DNA of 36,506 bases from Clostridiaceae bacterium (GTDB lineage Bacteria > Bacillota > Clostridia > Saccharofermentanales > UBA5734), in the NCBI GenBank assembly GCA_012519875.1, contig JAAYPL010000079.1:1-36506 (forward strand). Direction: 5' to 3'. The notes under the pieces are model-generated. The model ran no database searches and was not told where the DNA came from. It saw only the letters and a program-made list of their open reading frames with translations. This document shows, one piece after another, positions 22,423 to 32,564 of this stretch. Both the position numbers and the translations under genes were made by a program. Every line of letters starts with the position of its first letter. Position 1 is the first letter of the stretch.

Positions 22423-23371
22423 AATTGTCTCCGATGCTTTTTTGAATGCCGATGATTCGTGTCGAAGGCGGCAGATCCGCAATCAGGCGAGAAACTTCAC
22501 TGCAGGCGCTCTTTGCAGCAAAATTTTCCTGATCCAGCATGATGATTTCACAAATATCACAAAGGACCGCGATTACGGATAATGAGGCAAAAGGCAGACC
22601 TGCGCAGTCAACCAAAGCTGTCATTCGTCCGTTGGCTGAAGCAACATAGTTACGGACCAATATCATCAGCCGGCGCAGGGTATCCGTGTCACAGGCGATG
22701 AGATCATCTGAGCGGTCCGGTGGTCGAAACTGGAGGATTCCCAGGGGGCTTGGTTGTAGATAATGTCCCAGGTCAATGTCCGGCATCCCGTCACACGCCA
22801 AGTGCATCAGCAAATCGGACAAATTGTTTCCGGTTCCGGCAGAACAGATCAGCTGCATCAAATAAGTCGGCATGATAGGTAGGTAAATCACCTGTTGTTC
22901 CTCTGTCAGCATTTTTCCCAACCGACTTTTGCTTGTTTCGGCAGAGTATCCGGAAGGCCCGGCGCAAAACAGAAAATGAACGCCGGCTTGACATTTCGTT
23001 CCGGCTTGTTCTGATTTGACTGTTTTCTGCCAATGCAGAATAGTTTTGACAAAATCGCTGACCGGTTGATGCCTCCAGACGACGGCTTCTGAGGTCAACG
23101 GGTCATTTTCCCCTTCTTTCGGCTGACAGCTGATCAATGGTGCGATCGGATGACAGATAGCCGGCGAAAGCCGGTTGATCGTATCGGCGAGCTGAGGGAA
23201 ATCAGCTTGGTTGTAATAAACCAGGCGTGTTTTTTCTGATTTGGCCAGCTCGGATACAAGATCACCTTGAGTTTGACAGCCGATGATTTCCAGCTCCGGC
23301 AACCGACCCCTCAATTGATCGGATAAATTATCCAGATAAGCTTTTTCGGCGTCGACCAGTATAACCTGCAT
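22412..23371 (-). CDS. TadZ/CpaE-like protein with degenerate nucleotide site
   Basis: A 319-aa protein in the TadZ/CpaE position. Its N-terminus resembles a response-regulator receiver (M-Q-V-I-L-V-D-A-E), and the rest (about 130-319) has the outline of a MinD/ParA ATPase. In the expected Walker A place it has A-G-P-S-G-Y-S-A-E-T-S-K, which lacks the G-K-[ST] core, so ATP binding is doubtful. TadZ normally places the pilus at its site in the cell. A strong ribosome binding site (GGAGGAGGTG) precedes the ATG. It opens the minus-strand operon. Confidence 0.65.
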   Translation of the reverse strand: MQVILVDAEKAYLDNLSDQLRGRLPELEIIGCQTQGDLVSELAKSEKTRLVYYNQADFPQLADTINRLSPAICHPIAPLISCQPKEGENDPLTSEAVVWRHQPVSDFVKTILHWQKTVKSEQAGTKCQAGVHFLFCAGPSGYSAETSKSRLGKMLTEEQQVIYLPIMPTYLMQLICSAGTGNNLSDLLMHLACDGMPDIDLGHYLQPSPLGILQFRPPDRSDDLIACDTDTLRRLMILVRNYVASANGRMTALVDCAGLPFASLSVIAVLCDICEIIMLDQENFAAKSACSEVSRLIADLPPSTRIIGIQKSIGDNYAT

Positions 23372-23522
23372 ATTTACACCTCCTCCGGTCTTCTATACTA
23401 AAGCCGGCCGACATGATCCGCCCCTTGATTGATCCGGCAAAACCCAACAATTCGTTTGCCATGGTGTGGACGCAAAGTGGCCTCTCGTCTTGCAATTGCT
23501 TTTGCCGCGTGCTATCATTTGC

Positions 23523-23551
23523 TTGCCCGATAAGGGGCGAAAAGATAATAT
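23523..23551 (+). promoter_or_regulatory. Candidate promoter of the metK leader
   Basis: TTGCCC (23523-23528), a 17-bp spacer and TAATAT (23546-23551) lie just before the SAM-I riboswitch. The -10 is a partial match. Confidence 0.5.
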
Positions 23552-23555
23552 TTAA

Positions 23556-23698
23556 TCATCTCTTATCCAGAGTGGCGGAGGGACTGGCCCTTTGAAGCCC
23601 GGCAACCGCGGTCATGCAGCGGTGCCAATTCCAGCAGGTGAAACCTGGCAGATGAGGTTTGCTTTTTTAGGCCTGCCTCTTCTCGGAAGAGGTTTTTT
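23556..23698 (+). ncRNA. SAM-I (S-box) riboswitch controlling metK
   Basis: The conserved S-box core is recognisable at 23561-23655: C-T-T-A-T-C-C-A-G-A-G, then G-G-C-G-G-A-G-G-G-A, then G-A-A-G-C-C-C-G-G-C-A-A-C-C. P1 pairs TCATCT (23556-23561) with AGATGA (23650-23655). The expression platform is a terminator (23676-23698). The P1 3' strand (23651-23657) can instead pair with the terminator's left arm (23676-23682), with one mismatch, forming an antiterminator. High SAM would therefore stop transcription before metK. Confidence 0.95.
23676..23698 (+). terminator. Riboswitch-controlled terminator before metK
   Basis: CCTCTTC (23676-23682), loop TCG and GAAGAGG (23686-23692) form a 7-bp stem followed by six Ts (23693-23698). 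The left arm is shared with the antiterminator. Confidence 0.92.
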
Positions 23699-23719
23699 GA
23701 TTGACAAGGGAGTGTATAT

Positions 23720-24899
<1,180 letters not shown>

Positions 24900-24916
<17 letters not shown>

Positions 24917-27194
24917 TCCACGTCAGATCAGTTTCGATCCGTCGCAAAGCCGCCGGAGTTCGACCTCTGTTGAGGGTGTCGTCGAGACCATTATTTTTCG
25001 AAACAAAACAAACGGTTATTCCGTTATCGCCCTGTCAGGGGACAGTGATGTGGTTGCGGTGGGGATTTTACCGTATTTATCGGAGGGAGAATCGGTTCGC
25101 CTGTTCGGTGGCTGGGCCGAGCATCCGGACTACGGCTTTCAGTTTCAGGTCGAACATTACGAGGTTGTGGCTCCCAACAGCAGTGAAAGCATCCTGCAGT
25201 ATTTAAAATCAGGCATCATCAAAGGCATTGGTGAAAAAACCGCGGAAAAACTGGTTGGCGAGTTCGGCGACGAAACCCTGAATATCCTGCGCGATCACCC
25301 TGAACGGGTTAAGAAAATCAAAGGTATCGGAGCGAAAAAAGCTCGCCGGATATCGGAACAGATATTGGAAAAGCAAGAATACCAAGGCCTTGTACTTTAT
25401 TTATCGCCGCTGGGCATCGGCCTCGGGAAAATCCTCCGCATTTATCGTCAATTTGGTGCCCAGGCTCTGTCGTTGGTTTTGGAAAATCCATATCGGTTGG
25501 CTGATGAAATATATGGGATCGGTTTTTCCACCGCCGATGCCCTGGCTCAAAAAATGGGCCTGGATCCCAAGTCTCCCCACCGGGTGGTCAGCGCCTTGAA
25601 ATATTTGCTGCATCAGGCGGCTGCGCAGGGACATACCTGTTTGCCCCTTGGTCAGTTGTTGGCCGGTGCATCGAAACTTCTGCAAGATACCATAACGGCT
25701 GACCATCCGGCCGTGGCCGTTTTGCTGGAGGACCCGCAGGTCAAGCGGGTGGAGGATGCCGATGCACCCTCGCCGATAATTGCCCTCAGTAGCCTTTATC
25801 ACAGCGAAAAAGCAGCAGCGGAGCGTTTGCGTGTCCTGATTGAAAGCGCGCCTTCTCGGTTCGGGGATTTAATGCGGACCGCCGAAGCCGACCAACTGAT
25901 TCAACGCAATGCCCGTGATATAGGCATGACTTTGGCTCCCGAGCAACAAAAGGCGTTGTTATCTGCTCTGCAAAATCAGGTTCTTGTCCTGACCGGAGGA
26001 CCCGGTACCGGCAAGACAACCATCACCAGGCTGTTGTGTTCCTGTCTGAACAGCCTGGGAGGCAAAGTTCTGTTGGCTGCGCCGACCGGCCGGGCGGCCA
26101 GGCGAATGACAGAAGCCACCGGCGTTCAGGCCAGGACACTGCACCGTCTCTTGGAAATCCAATATGTGCCCGATGAGAATCGTATGGATTATCAGGCCGG
26201 ACTTAAACCAAAGGCCATGTTATCCTGCGATCTCTTAATCGTTGACGAAGCCTCGATGATCGATGCCGTCCTGTTTCGTAGTTTGCTGGATGCGATCGTA
26301 CCGGGCACACGTCTGGTGTTGATAGGCGATGCCGATCAACTGCCATCTGTCGGTCCCGGCTATGTCCTCAAGGACCTGATCGACAGCGGCCGGATCCCGA
26401 CCGTGCGCCTGACCCAGGTTTTCCGTCAAAGCAATCAAAGTCTGATTATTCGCAATGCGCACCGGATCCATGCAGGTCATTTGCCGGAGCTTGACCAGAC
26501 CTTTGACAGCCAGTTTCTCTGGATTGTCAAGGAATCGGCAGAGGCTGTTGCTCAAGCGGTGGTTAAACTCTACCGTGAGATCCTGCCTGAAAAATATGGG
26601 TTGGATCCCTTACGAGATGTGCAGGTTTTGACGCCCTCCCGCAAAGGAGCCGCAGGAACCGGACAGCTCAATCAGCAACTTCAGCAAGCGATGCAGCAAG
26701 CCTCCTCGGATCAGGATTCGGGCATTCATGCCCACGGCAGCCGCTTTTTACCGGGAGATAAAGTCATGCAGATTCGAAACAGCTATGATATGAGCTGGAT
26801 TATTCAATCTGATCCTGCAAAAACCGGTTCCGGTGTCTTTAACGGCGAAACCGGAACCATTTTATCGGTTGAACCGGAAGAGAACACGCTGGAGGCTTTG
26901 TTCGACGACGATCGATTGATCCTTTATGATCAAGCAACACTCGAAGATCTTGATCTGGCATATGCCATTACCATTCATAAAAGTCAGGGCAGCGAATATC
27001 CGGTGGTTATTTTGGCGGTTCCGCCGGGTGCTCCGCAGTTGTTGACGCGCAATCTCCTCTATACGGCCGTGACCCGTGCCTGGCAAAAATTGCTGCTGGT
27101 TGCCTCGCGAAGAACAATTGCCGGCATGGTGGCCAATGATCGCGCTTACACAAGGCATACACTTCTAAAAGGATTCTTATCGACACCAAATTGA
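24900..27194 (+). CDS. recD2: RecD2-type ATP-dependent DNA helicase
   Basis: A 764-aa SF1B helicase that moves 5' to 3' on single-stranded DNA. The N-terminal part has helix-hairpin-helix repeats (I-K-G-I-G-E-K-T-A near residue 104 and I-K-G-I-G-A-K-K near residue 141). Walker A is G-G-P-G-T-G-K-T-T-I-T near residue 365, with D-E-A-S-M-I-D for Walker B and a C-terminal UvrD-like I-T-I-H-K-S-Q-G-S-E-Y motif. This is the longer RecD2 form that works without RecBC. It overlaps metK and lies 10 bp before comF. Confidence 0.93.
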
Positions 27195-27204
27195 GGAAGA
27201 CCAT

Positions 27205-28014
27205 ATGAAGTTTATGGACGGCAATAAGGTTGTCCGGGCCGGTCTGGCAGCTCTCTATCCGCCTCGATGTGCCTGCTGCAACCGTGTCCTGATGCATCAA
27301 TCAAATCTGTCCGGCTTTTGCCGTGGTTGCTTGCCCCGGATTCCCTTCCGAACCCGCTCTCAAGCTCTGCTCGGTTGGTCGGATTTCGGGCCGGCCGGAT
27401 ACGGCAGGTCTTATCCGGTTGTTTGCGCAACGTGGTATCGTGATCCGATCCGGCAAATGTTGCTCAAATTGAAATTTGGTGATGCACCGGATCTTGCCCA
27501 TGCCTTAGCCGGAATTCTGCTTTATGGCTGGAACAGATTCGGGATTGATTGCCGCGGGGTGGTTGCTGTCCCTCTTCATCAAACACGTGAGCGTGAAAGG
27601 GGGTACAATCAGGCAGGTTTGATCGCCGCGGCTTTTGCAAAACAGATTGATCGACCGGATTGGTCACAATACCTCATTCGCAACCGAATAACCGAAAGAC
27701 AAAGCAGTCTTACGGCCCGGGAGGAGAGGCAAGCCAATCTGAGCGGCGCCTTCAGCCTGACCTTGCCCGGGAAGCGGTTTGAGCGAATAGGAGGCGATGA
27801 TGCAAGGCCTGTCGTACTGATCGACGATGTACTCACCACGGGTGCAACATTAACCGAGGCCGCGATTCCTTTCTGGCGCAATAATATCCCGGTTGCAGGT
27901 CTGGTGGCTTCGTCCGATAAACAGACGCAAAGCCGGCTGATCGGAAGAAATATCGGTCGCCGGCTTGCTTTGCAGGAGACGCGCGGATTCGGTTCAACCC
28001 TGAACCGCCCTTGA
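27205..28014 (+). CDS. comF: ComF-family phosphoribosyltransferase-like protein
   Basis: A 269-aa ComF/GntX family protein. The N-terminus has a zinc-ribbon-like C-A-C-C and C-R-G-C pair (about residues 18-38), followed by a phosphoribosyltransferase domain with V-V-L-I-D-D-V-L-T-T-G-A-T near residue 207. In competent bacteria ComF takes part in DNA uptake; in others its role is unclear. The ribosome binding site GAGGAAG lies 10 bp after recD2. A 7-bp hairpin without a T-tract lies in its 3' end (27990-28007). Confidence 0.88.
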   Translation: MKFMDGNKVVRAGLAALYPPRCACCNRVLMHQSNLSGFCRGCLPRIPFRTRSQALLGWSDFGPAGYGRSYPVVCATWYRDPIRQMLLKLKFGDAPDLAHALAGILLYGWNRFGIDCRGVVAVPLHQTRERERGYNQAGLIAAAFAKQIDRPDWSQYLIRNRITERQSSLTAREERQANLSGAFSLTLPGKRFERIGGDDARPVVLIDDVLTTGATLTEAAIPFWRNNIPVAGLVASSDKQTQSRLIGRNIGRRLALQETRGFGSTLNRP

Positions 28015-28039
28015 GAAATTAACCGAAAAGGGATATACT
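28011..28039 (+). promoter_or_regulatory. Promoter of 6S RNA
   Basis: TTGAGA (28011-28016), a 17-bp spacer and TATACT (28034-28039) predict a start near 28046, just at the first paired base of the 6S closing stem. The -35 overlaps the stop codon of comF. Confidence 0.68.
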
Positions 28040-28045
28040 GGTGTT

Positions 28046-28224
28046 GCCTGGAATGTTCGCTGCCTCTGTTTTTGAACCTTCATGACATTAACGGGAGCTC
28101 GGGTCAGATGGAATACGGTCATATCTCCGGACTTCGGTTCGACAGAGAAAGGCCAAAGGCCACTGCAGGGCACCCACCTAGTATATAACGCTAGGTGTCA
28201 AAAAGAGGGGGCGGCATTTCGGGT
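28046..28224 (+). ncRNA. ssrS: 6S RNA
   Basis: The ends pair to form the typical long 6S rod: CCTGGAATG (28047-28055) with CATTTCGGG (28215-28223), then a short bulge, then CCTCT (28063-28067) with AGAGG (28204-28208). The motif G-A/A-T-G-T-T-C-G-C on the left and G-G-C-G-G-C-A-T on the right match the 6S terminal stem known from E. coli. The middle contains a large less-paired region that would form the open-promoter mimic. It would sequester SigA RNA polymerase in stationary phase. It lies between comF and cysE and has its own promoter. Confidence 0.85.
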
Positions 28225-28228
28225 TTTC

Positions 28229-28237
28229 TGTTATAAT
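28229..28237 (+). promoter_or_regulatory. Extended -10 promoter of the cysE operon
   Basis: TG-T-TATAAT (-10 at 28232-28237) is a perfect extended -10 and begins 6 bp after the 6S 3' stem. No clear -35 is present; its place would be inside the 6S gene. It lies 48 bp before the cysE start. Confidence 0.68.
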
Positions 28238-28284
28238 ATCCCGATAATGAACTGAAAGATTGAGGGAGAGAGGGCAACGGTCGT

Positions 28285-29016
28285 ATGGGCCTTTACGCAG
28301 ATGCCAAATCCATCGCAGAACGTGATCCGGCAGCCAAGGGGATTTGGCAGGTCATTCTGCTTTATCCGGGGTTTCACGTCCTGATCAGCCATCGGTTGGC
28401 CAACTGGTTTTACCGCCGGCGCTTATTTTTTATTGCTCGCATGATTTCCCAGATCGCCCGGTTTTTTACGGCAATCGAGATCCATCCCGGGGCAAAAATC
28501 GGCCAGAAACTTTTCATTGACCACGGCGCGGGTGTCGTCATCGGTGAGACGGCGGAAATTGGTGACTACTGTACGATCTATCACAATGTGACCCTTGGCG
28601 GAACCGGAAAAGAAAAGGGGAAACGACATCCGACTCTGGGCGATAATGTCCTGATCGGTGCCGGAGCCAAGATCCTCGGCCCGTTTCGTATTGGCGATAA
28701 TGTGACGGTCGGAGCCAACGCGGTTGTTTTGGGAGAGGTTCCGGACGGGGCCACGGTTGTCGGTGTTCCGGGTCGTATTACCCGGCTGCAGGATGCAACT
28801 GTCCGACGCAGCGTTGAGCTGGATCACGTCAATGTCCCGGATCCGCTGGAGCAAGAGCTGTGCGTGCTTTTCAGCCGGATTTCCAGGCTGGAGCAGTCTT
28901 TGGGGATCCAACCGGAACAACGAGCCGCTGCGAAAAAAATCCACCCTGAAGCTAAAATTGACGGTGAGAATTTGTTTGAGAAAAATTCAGATATGACCGA
29001 GGAGCCTGAACCATGA
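28285..29016 (+). CDS. cysE: Serine O-acetyltransferase
   Basis: A 243-aa left-handed beta-helix enzyme that makes O-acetylserine for cysteine synthesis. The hexapeptide core has I-H-P-G-A-K-I-G near residue 67, the catalytic H-G-A-G-V-V-I-G-E-T-A near residue 81 and H-N-V-T-L-G-G-T-G near residue 97. A C-terminal tail of about 70 residues is charged and variable. Its end overlaps cysS by 4 nt (ATGA), so the two are coupled, linking cysteine supply to tRNA charging. Confidence 0.95.
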   Translation: MGLYADAKSIAERDPAAKGIWQVILLYPGFHVLISHRLANWFYRRRLFFIARMISQIARFFTAIEIHPGAKIGQKLFIDHGAGVVIGETAEIGDYCTIYHNVTLGGTGKEKGKRHPTLGDNVLIGAGAKILGPFRIGDNVTVGANAVVLGEVPDGATVVGVPGRITRLQDATVRRSVELDHVNVPDPLEQELCVLFSRISRLEQSLGIQPEQRAAAKKIHPEAKIDGENLFEKNSDMTEEPEP

Positions 29017-30429
29017 GAATCTATAATACGCAAACCCGTGAGAAGGAGCCCTTTGCACCGCTTGAATCCGGCCATGTTAAAATTTATGTTTGCGGACCGA
29101 CGGTTTACAATTATTTTCATTTAGGTAATGCGCGTCCCTTTATTACCTACGATACATTGCGCCGTTATCTTGAATATCGTGGATATCGCGTGACTTACGT
29201 GCAAAATTTTACCGATATCGACGACAAGATGATCAATCAGGCAAACGAGGACGGCATCACCATCCGTGAGCTGGCGGATCGCTTTATCAAAGAATATTTT
29301 GTCGATGCCGATCAACTCAATATCCGGCGAGCCACCCACCATCCACTGGCCACCGAAAGCATGCCGGTTATTTTAGATATGATCGGTCGTCTGATGGACA
29401 AAGGTTTTGCCTATGAAGCTGACGATGGTGTCTATTTTGATGTGGCCAGGATGCCGGATTACGGCAAGCTTTCCGGTCACAATCTCGATGAATTAGCCAG
29501 TGGCGGCAGTGAGCGGACGGGTCGGGAGTCCGGAAAACGCAACAACCTGGATTTTGCTCTTTGGAAAAAACGCAAACCGGAAGAACCTTTTTGGCCGAGT
29601 CCTTGGGGGGATGGCCGACCCGGATGGCATATCGAGTGTTCCGCAATGGTTTTGGAATACCTGGGTGAAACCATTGACATCCACGGTGGTGGGCAGGATT
29701 TGGTTTTTCCCCATCATGAGAACGAAATCGCCCAGAGTGAAAGCGCCAATGGCAAGCCTTTTGTGCGCTTTTGGATGCACAATGGATTCGTTAACATCGA
29801 TCAGGAAAAAATGTCCAAATCCGCCGGCAATTTCTTTACCGTGCGTGACCTGGCTCAACACTATGATTATCTTGTGCTGCGTTTCTTCATGCTCGGCGCC
29901 CACTACCGCATGCCGATTAATTTCTCGGCGGAGTTGTTGACGGCTGCCCGGAATGGCTGGAACCGAATCCAAACCAGCTTGAGCAATCTGGAATTTCTGG
30001 CCGACAAAGCGCCGGGCAACCGATGACCCGAAGGCCCTGCAGGCGGCCCGCGAGCTGGAAACCGCGCGCAGCAATTGCAAACAGGCGTTTATTGCAGCCA
30101 TGGACGATGATCTGAATACGGCGGATGCGCTGGCTGCGATTTTTGAACTTGTTCGGGCGGCGAACACCGCAACCACAGTTTCCGGATTGGATGCGGGTTC
30201 TATTCGTGAGACCAGGTTTTTGCTGGATGAACTCCTTGACGTTCTGGGCTTGCAAAAAGGCCAGAAGGAAGAAGAAATACCTGACGAAATTTTGAAACTT
30301 GTCGCTGAACGAACAGAGGCCAAAAAAAATAAGGATTTCAGTCGTGCGGATGCGATCCGGTCGGAAATACAAGAACGTGGCTTTGTACTGATGGATACGG
30401 CGCAAGGCCCAAGGATCAGCAAAGGGTGA
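29013..30429 (+). CDS. cysS: Cysteinyl-tRNA synthetase, interrupted by a frameshift
   Basis: The first frame (29013-30026) gives 337 aa with all catalytic motifs: C-G-P-T-V-Y near residue 28, the HIGH-equivalent H-L-G-N, the zinc ligands in H-I-E-C-S and H-H-E-N-E, and K-M-S-K-S near residue 268. The frame then meets TGA at 30024-30026. The missing C-terminal part (helical bundle, M-D-D-D-L-N-T-A-D-A-L) continues in the next frame to the TGA at 30427-30429. Removing one G from GGG at 30014-30016 would restore a single normal-length protein. Because the enzyme is normally essential, a sequencing or assembly error, or a fresh mutation, is most likely. Confidence 0.9.
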
Positions 30430-30836
30430 CGGAGTTTATGTACACCGGTGATCTACGTGAAGTACCGATCTCGGTCTTGGCATACATCGGTGATGCGGTA
30501 TACGAATTGCGGATCCGGTTGCATTTGTGCCAAAAAAGCAATGCCAAATCGGGCGCATTGCATCGTGAAACCATCAAATGGGTTCGTGCGGCGGCCCAGG
30601 CAGCAGCTGTCGATCGCCTATTGCCCCTGCTGAGCGAAGCCGAAACCATGATCTATCGAAGGGGGCGCAACAGTCAACCAAGCAGTATCCCCAAGAATGC
30701 CGATCCGGCCGACTATATGGCCGCCACCGGCTTTGAGGCGGTTATCGGTTATCTGTATCTTAAGGGTGATCAAGATCGTTTGGACCACTTGCTGGAAGAA
30801 ATTCTGGAGGACAGCATCGATGAAGCAAAATCCTGA
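30426..30836 (+). CDS. mrnC: Mini-ribonuclease III
   Basis: A 136-aa RNase III catalytic-domain protein without the double-stranded-RNA-binding domain, used in 23S rRNA maturation. The core has Y-I-G-D-A-V-Y-E near residue 19 and E-A-V-I-G-Y-L-Y-L near residue 104. The GTG at 30426 overlaps the cysS stop (GTGA); an ATG at 30438 after GGAG is a possible alternative. Its end overlaps rlmB by 17 nt. The cysS-mrnC-rlmB order is typical of Firmicutes. Confidence 0.92.
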   Translation: MTEFMYTGDLREVPISVLAYIGDAVYELRIRLHLCQKSNAKSGALHRETIKWVRAAAQAAAVDRLLPLLSEAETMIYRRGRNSQPSSIPKNADPADYMAATGFEAVIGYLYLKGDQDRLDHLLEEILEDSIDEAKS

Positions 30837-31896
30837 CCGCCGCGACGATACCAAGCAAAAAAGATATCCGGCCAAAAGGTCTGAAAGCAACCGCCCCGGA
30901 GGTTCTCGTCCCGGTCCGAAACCGGGTGGAGGTAAACGGCGCGAACATGACAAAGGCTCTCATCCACGGCGCGGACAGAGCTTTTCCCCGCGCGGCAGGC
31001 CATCCTCTTACGAGCCCCGGCTCCGGGATCGGCCCGAGCAGCCCGGCCGTGCACCGCAACCGGCCTCGGATCCGATAATTCCCCGGCGATTTGAAACCGG
31101 AACAGGTTTGCCGGATCGCCTTGAGGGCCGTAATCCGATTGTTGAGGCGATTAAAGCAGGCCGCGCCATCAATAAATTATGGGTTGCCAAACCTGAAGAC
31201 AAAAAAATGGATCCCGGGTTGGCCAGGTTGGTCGCCATGGCCAAAGAGGCCGGTGCGGTGATCATGGATGTGGACAAACGTGTGCTGGATGCCATGGCGA
31301 CCACGCACAGCCACCAGGGTGTCATTGCACAGGTTGCCGCCCATGAGTATGTCGAATTGGATGATCTGATTGAGAGCATAAAAGCCAAGGAAGAAGAACC
31401 GTTTTTGCTGATTCTTGCCGAGTTGCAGGAAAGCTATAATTTGGGATCGGTTCTTAGAATTGCCGATGCCGCCGGGGTCCACGGCGTTATTATCCCTATG
31501 CGGCGTTCCGTTGGGCTGGATGCCGCTGTAGCCAAAGCTTCGGCCGGCGCCATCGAGCATGTTCCTGTGTCCCGTGTCGGCAATCTTTCTCAGGCGATTG
31601 CCAAACTTAAGGAATCCGGATTTTGGATAGCCGGAACCGATGCTGATGGCAAAACTGATTATCGTGATGCAGATTGGAGCGGTTCCCTGGCCATCCTGAT
31701 CGGTGGTGAAGACAAGGGGTTAAGCCCGATTATGCGGCGACATTGTGATTTTTTGATTTCTATCCCCATGCATGGTAAGGTCAATTCACTGAATGCAGCT
31801 GTCGCGGCAGGCATCATAACCTTTGAAGCGGCCGCCCGCCGGAAATCCGCAGTCGCTGAAACCCGGAAACAAAACAACCCGGAATCTGTTGAATAA
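30820..31896 (+). CDS. rlmB: 23S rRNA 2'-O-methyltransferase RlmB, with long basic N-terminal extension
   Basis: A 358-aa SpoU/TrmH-family enzyme that 2'-O-methylates 23S rRNA. After a disordered Arg/Pro/Gly-rich extension (about 1-95) comes the substrate-binding domain (L-E-G-R-N-P-I-V-E near residue 100). The knotted methyltransferase domain follows, with E-S-Y-N-L-G-S-V-L-R, I-L-I-G-G-E-D-K-G-L and I-P-M-H-G-K-V-N-S-L-N-A. Usual length is about 250, so the extension is unusual. The ATG at 30820 follows GGAGG (30806-30810). Confidence 0.92.
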   Translation: MKQNPDRRDDTKQKRYPAKRSESNRPGGSRPGPKPGGGKRREHDKGSHPRRGQSFSPRGRPSSYEPRLRDRPEQPGRAPQPASDPIIPRRFETGTGLPDRLEGRNPIVEAIKAGRAINKLWVAKPEDKKMDPGLARLVAMAKEAGAVIMDVDKRVLDAMATTHSHQGVIAQVAAHEYVELDDLIESIKAKEEEPFLLILAELQESYNLGSVLRIADAAGVHGVIIPMRRSVGLDAAVAKASAGAIEHVPVSRVGNLSQAIAKLKESGFWIAGTDADGKTDYRDADWSGSLAILIGGEDKGLSPIMRRHCDFLISIPMHGKVNSLNAAVAAGIITFEAAARRKSAVAETRKQNNPESVE

Positions 31897-31901
31897 AAGT
31901 C

Positions 31902-32564
31902 ATGTTGGAAAGAAGAAGTGAAAAGTCGGACAATGTTTTGCTGGCCCGGGCAGCCGAAGGAGACCAGCAAGCCATAGAGGCTCTGATGATCCGTTACAAA
32001 AATCTGGTGCGGAGCAAGGCGGCCTCCATGTTCATGGCCGGTGCCGATTCCGAGGACGTGATTCAGGAGGGTATGATCGGCCTGTTCAAGGCTATTCAGG
32101 ACTTCAAACCGGAGTTTCGTGTTCCCTTTCCGGCCTTTGCCTCCTATTGTATTGCTTCGCAGATCACCGATGCTGTCCGTCGGGCTTCACGGCAGAAGCA
32201 CCGACCGCTCAACGATTCTCTTTCCCTGCAAACCTTGGTCAAAGCAGATGATGCCGGTGATAACAGGTTCTTGGAGGTCTTTATCGGCGATTCCGGCCCC
32301 AATCCGGAGGAAATTCTGCTTGATCGCGAACGCGTTGTTGATTTGCAGAAATTTTTTCTTAACCACCTGAGTCGGCTCGAGCAGCAAACCGTTTTGCTCT
32401 TTATGCAAAAGCTTCGATATCAGCAAATTGCGGATTGTCTTGGCTGCACCACAAAGCAAGTTGACAATGCCTTGAGTCGTGCGCGGCGCAAATTTTCAGC
32501 TTACCGGCAGGACAAATCCTATGATGGTATGATGGTACAAAAGAAAACGGAGGGAGATAGGTGA
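31902..32564 (+). CDS. sigH: SigH-type RNA polymerase sigma factor
   Basis: A 220-aa sigma-70 family protein like SigH (sigma-30), which starts sporulation and stationary-phase programmes in Firmicutes. Region 2 has D-V-I-Q-E-G-M-I-G-L-F-K-A-I near residue 51, and region 4 has a helix-turn-helix ending Q-I-A-D-C-L-G-C-T-T-K-Q-V-D-N-A. It lies 5 bp after rlmB, as in the Bacillus sigH region but without yacP. The ribosome binding site is weak. Its end overlaps the next gene (GTGA). Confidence 0.88.
   Translation: MLERRSEKSDNVLLARAAEGDQQAIEALMIRYKNLVRSKAASMFMAGADSEDVIQEGMIGLFKAIQDFKPEFRVPFPAFASYCIASQITDAVRRASRQKHRPLNDSLSLQTLVKADDAGDNRFLEVFIGDSGPNPEEILLDRERVVDLQKFFLNHLSRLEQQTVLLFMQKLRYQQIADCLGCTTKQVDNALSRARRKFSAYRQDKSYDGMMVQKKTEGDR

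Noticed and set aside
27990..28007. Hairpin at the end of comF as a terminator
   Set aside because: The 7-bp stem has no T-tract and lies inside the coding region next to the 6S promoter.
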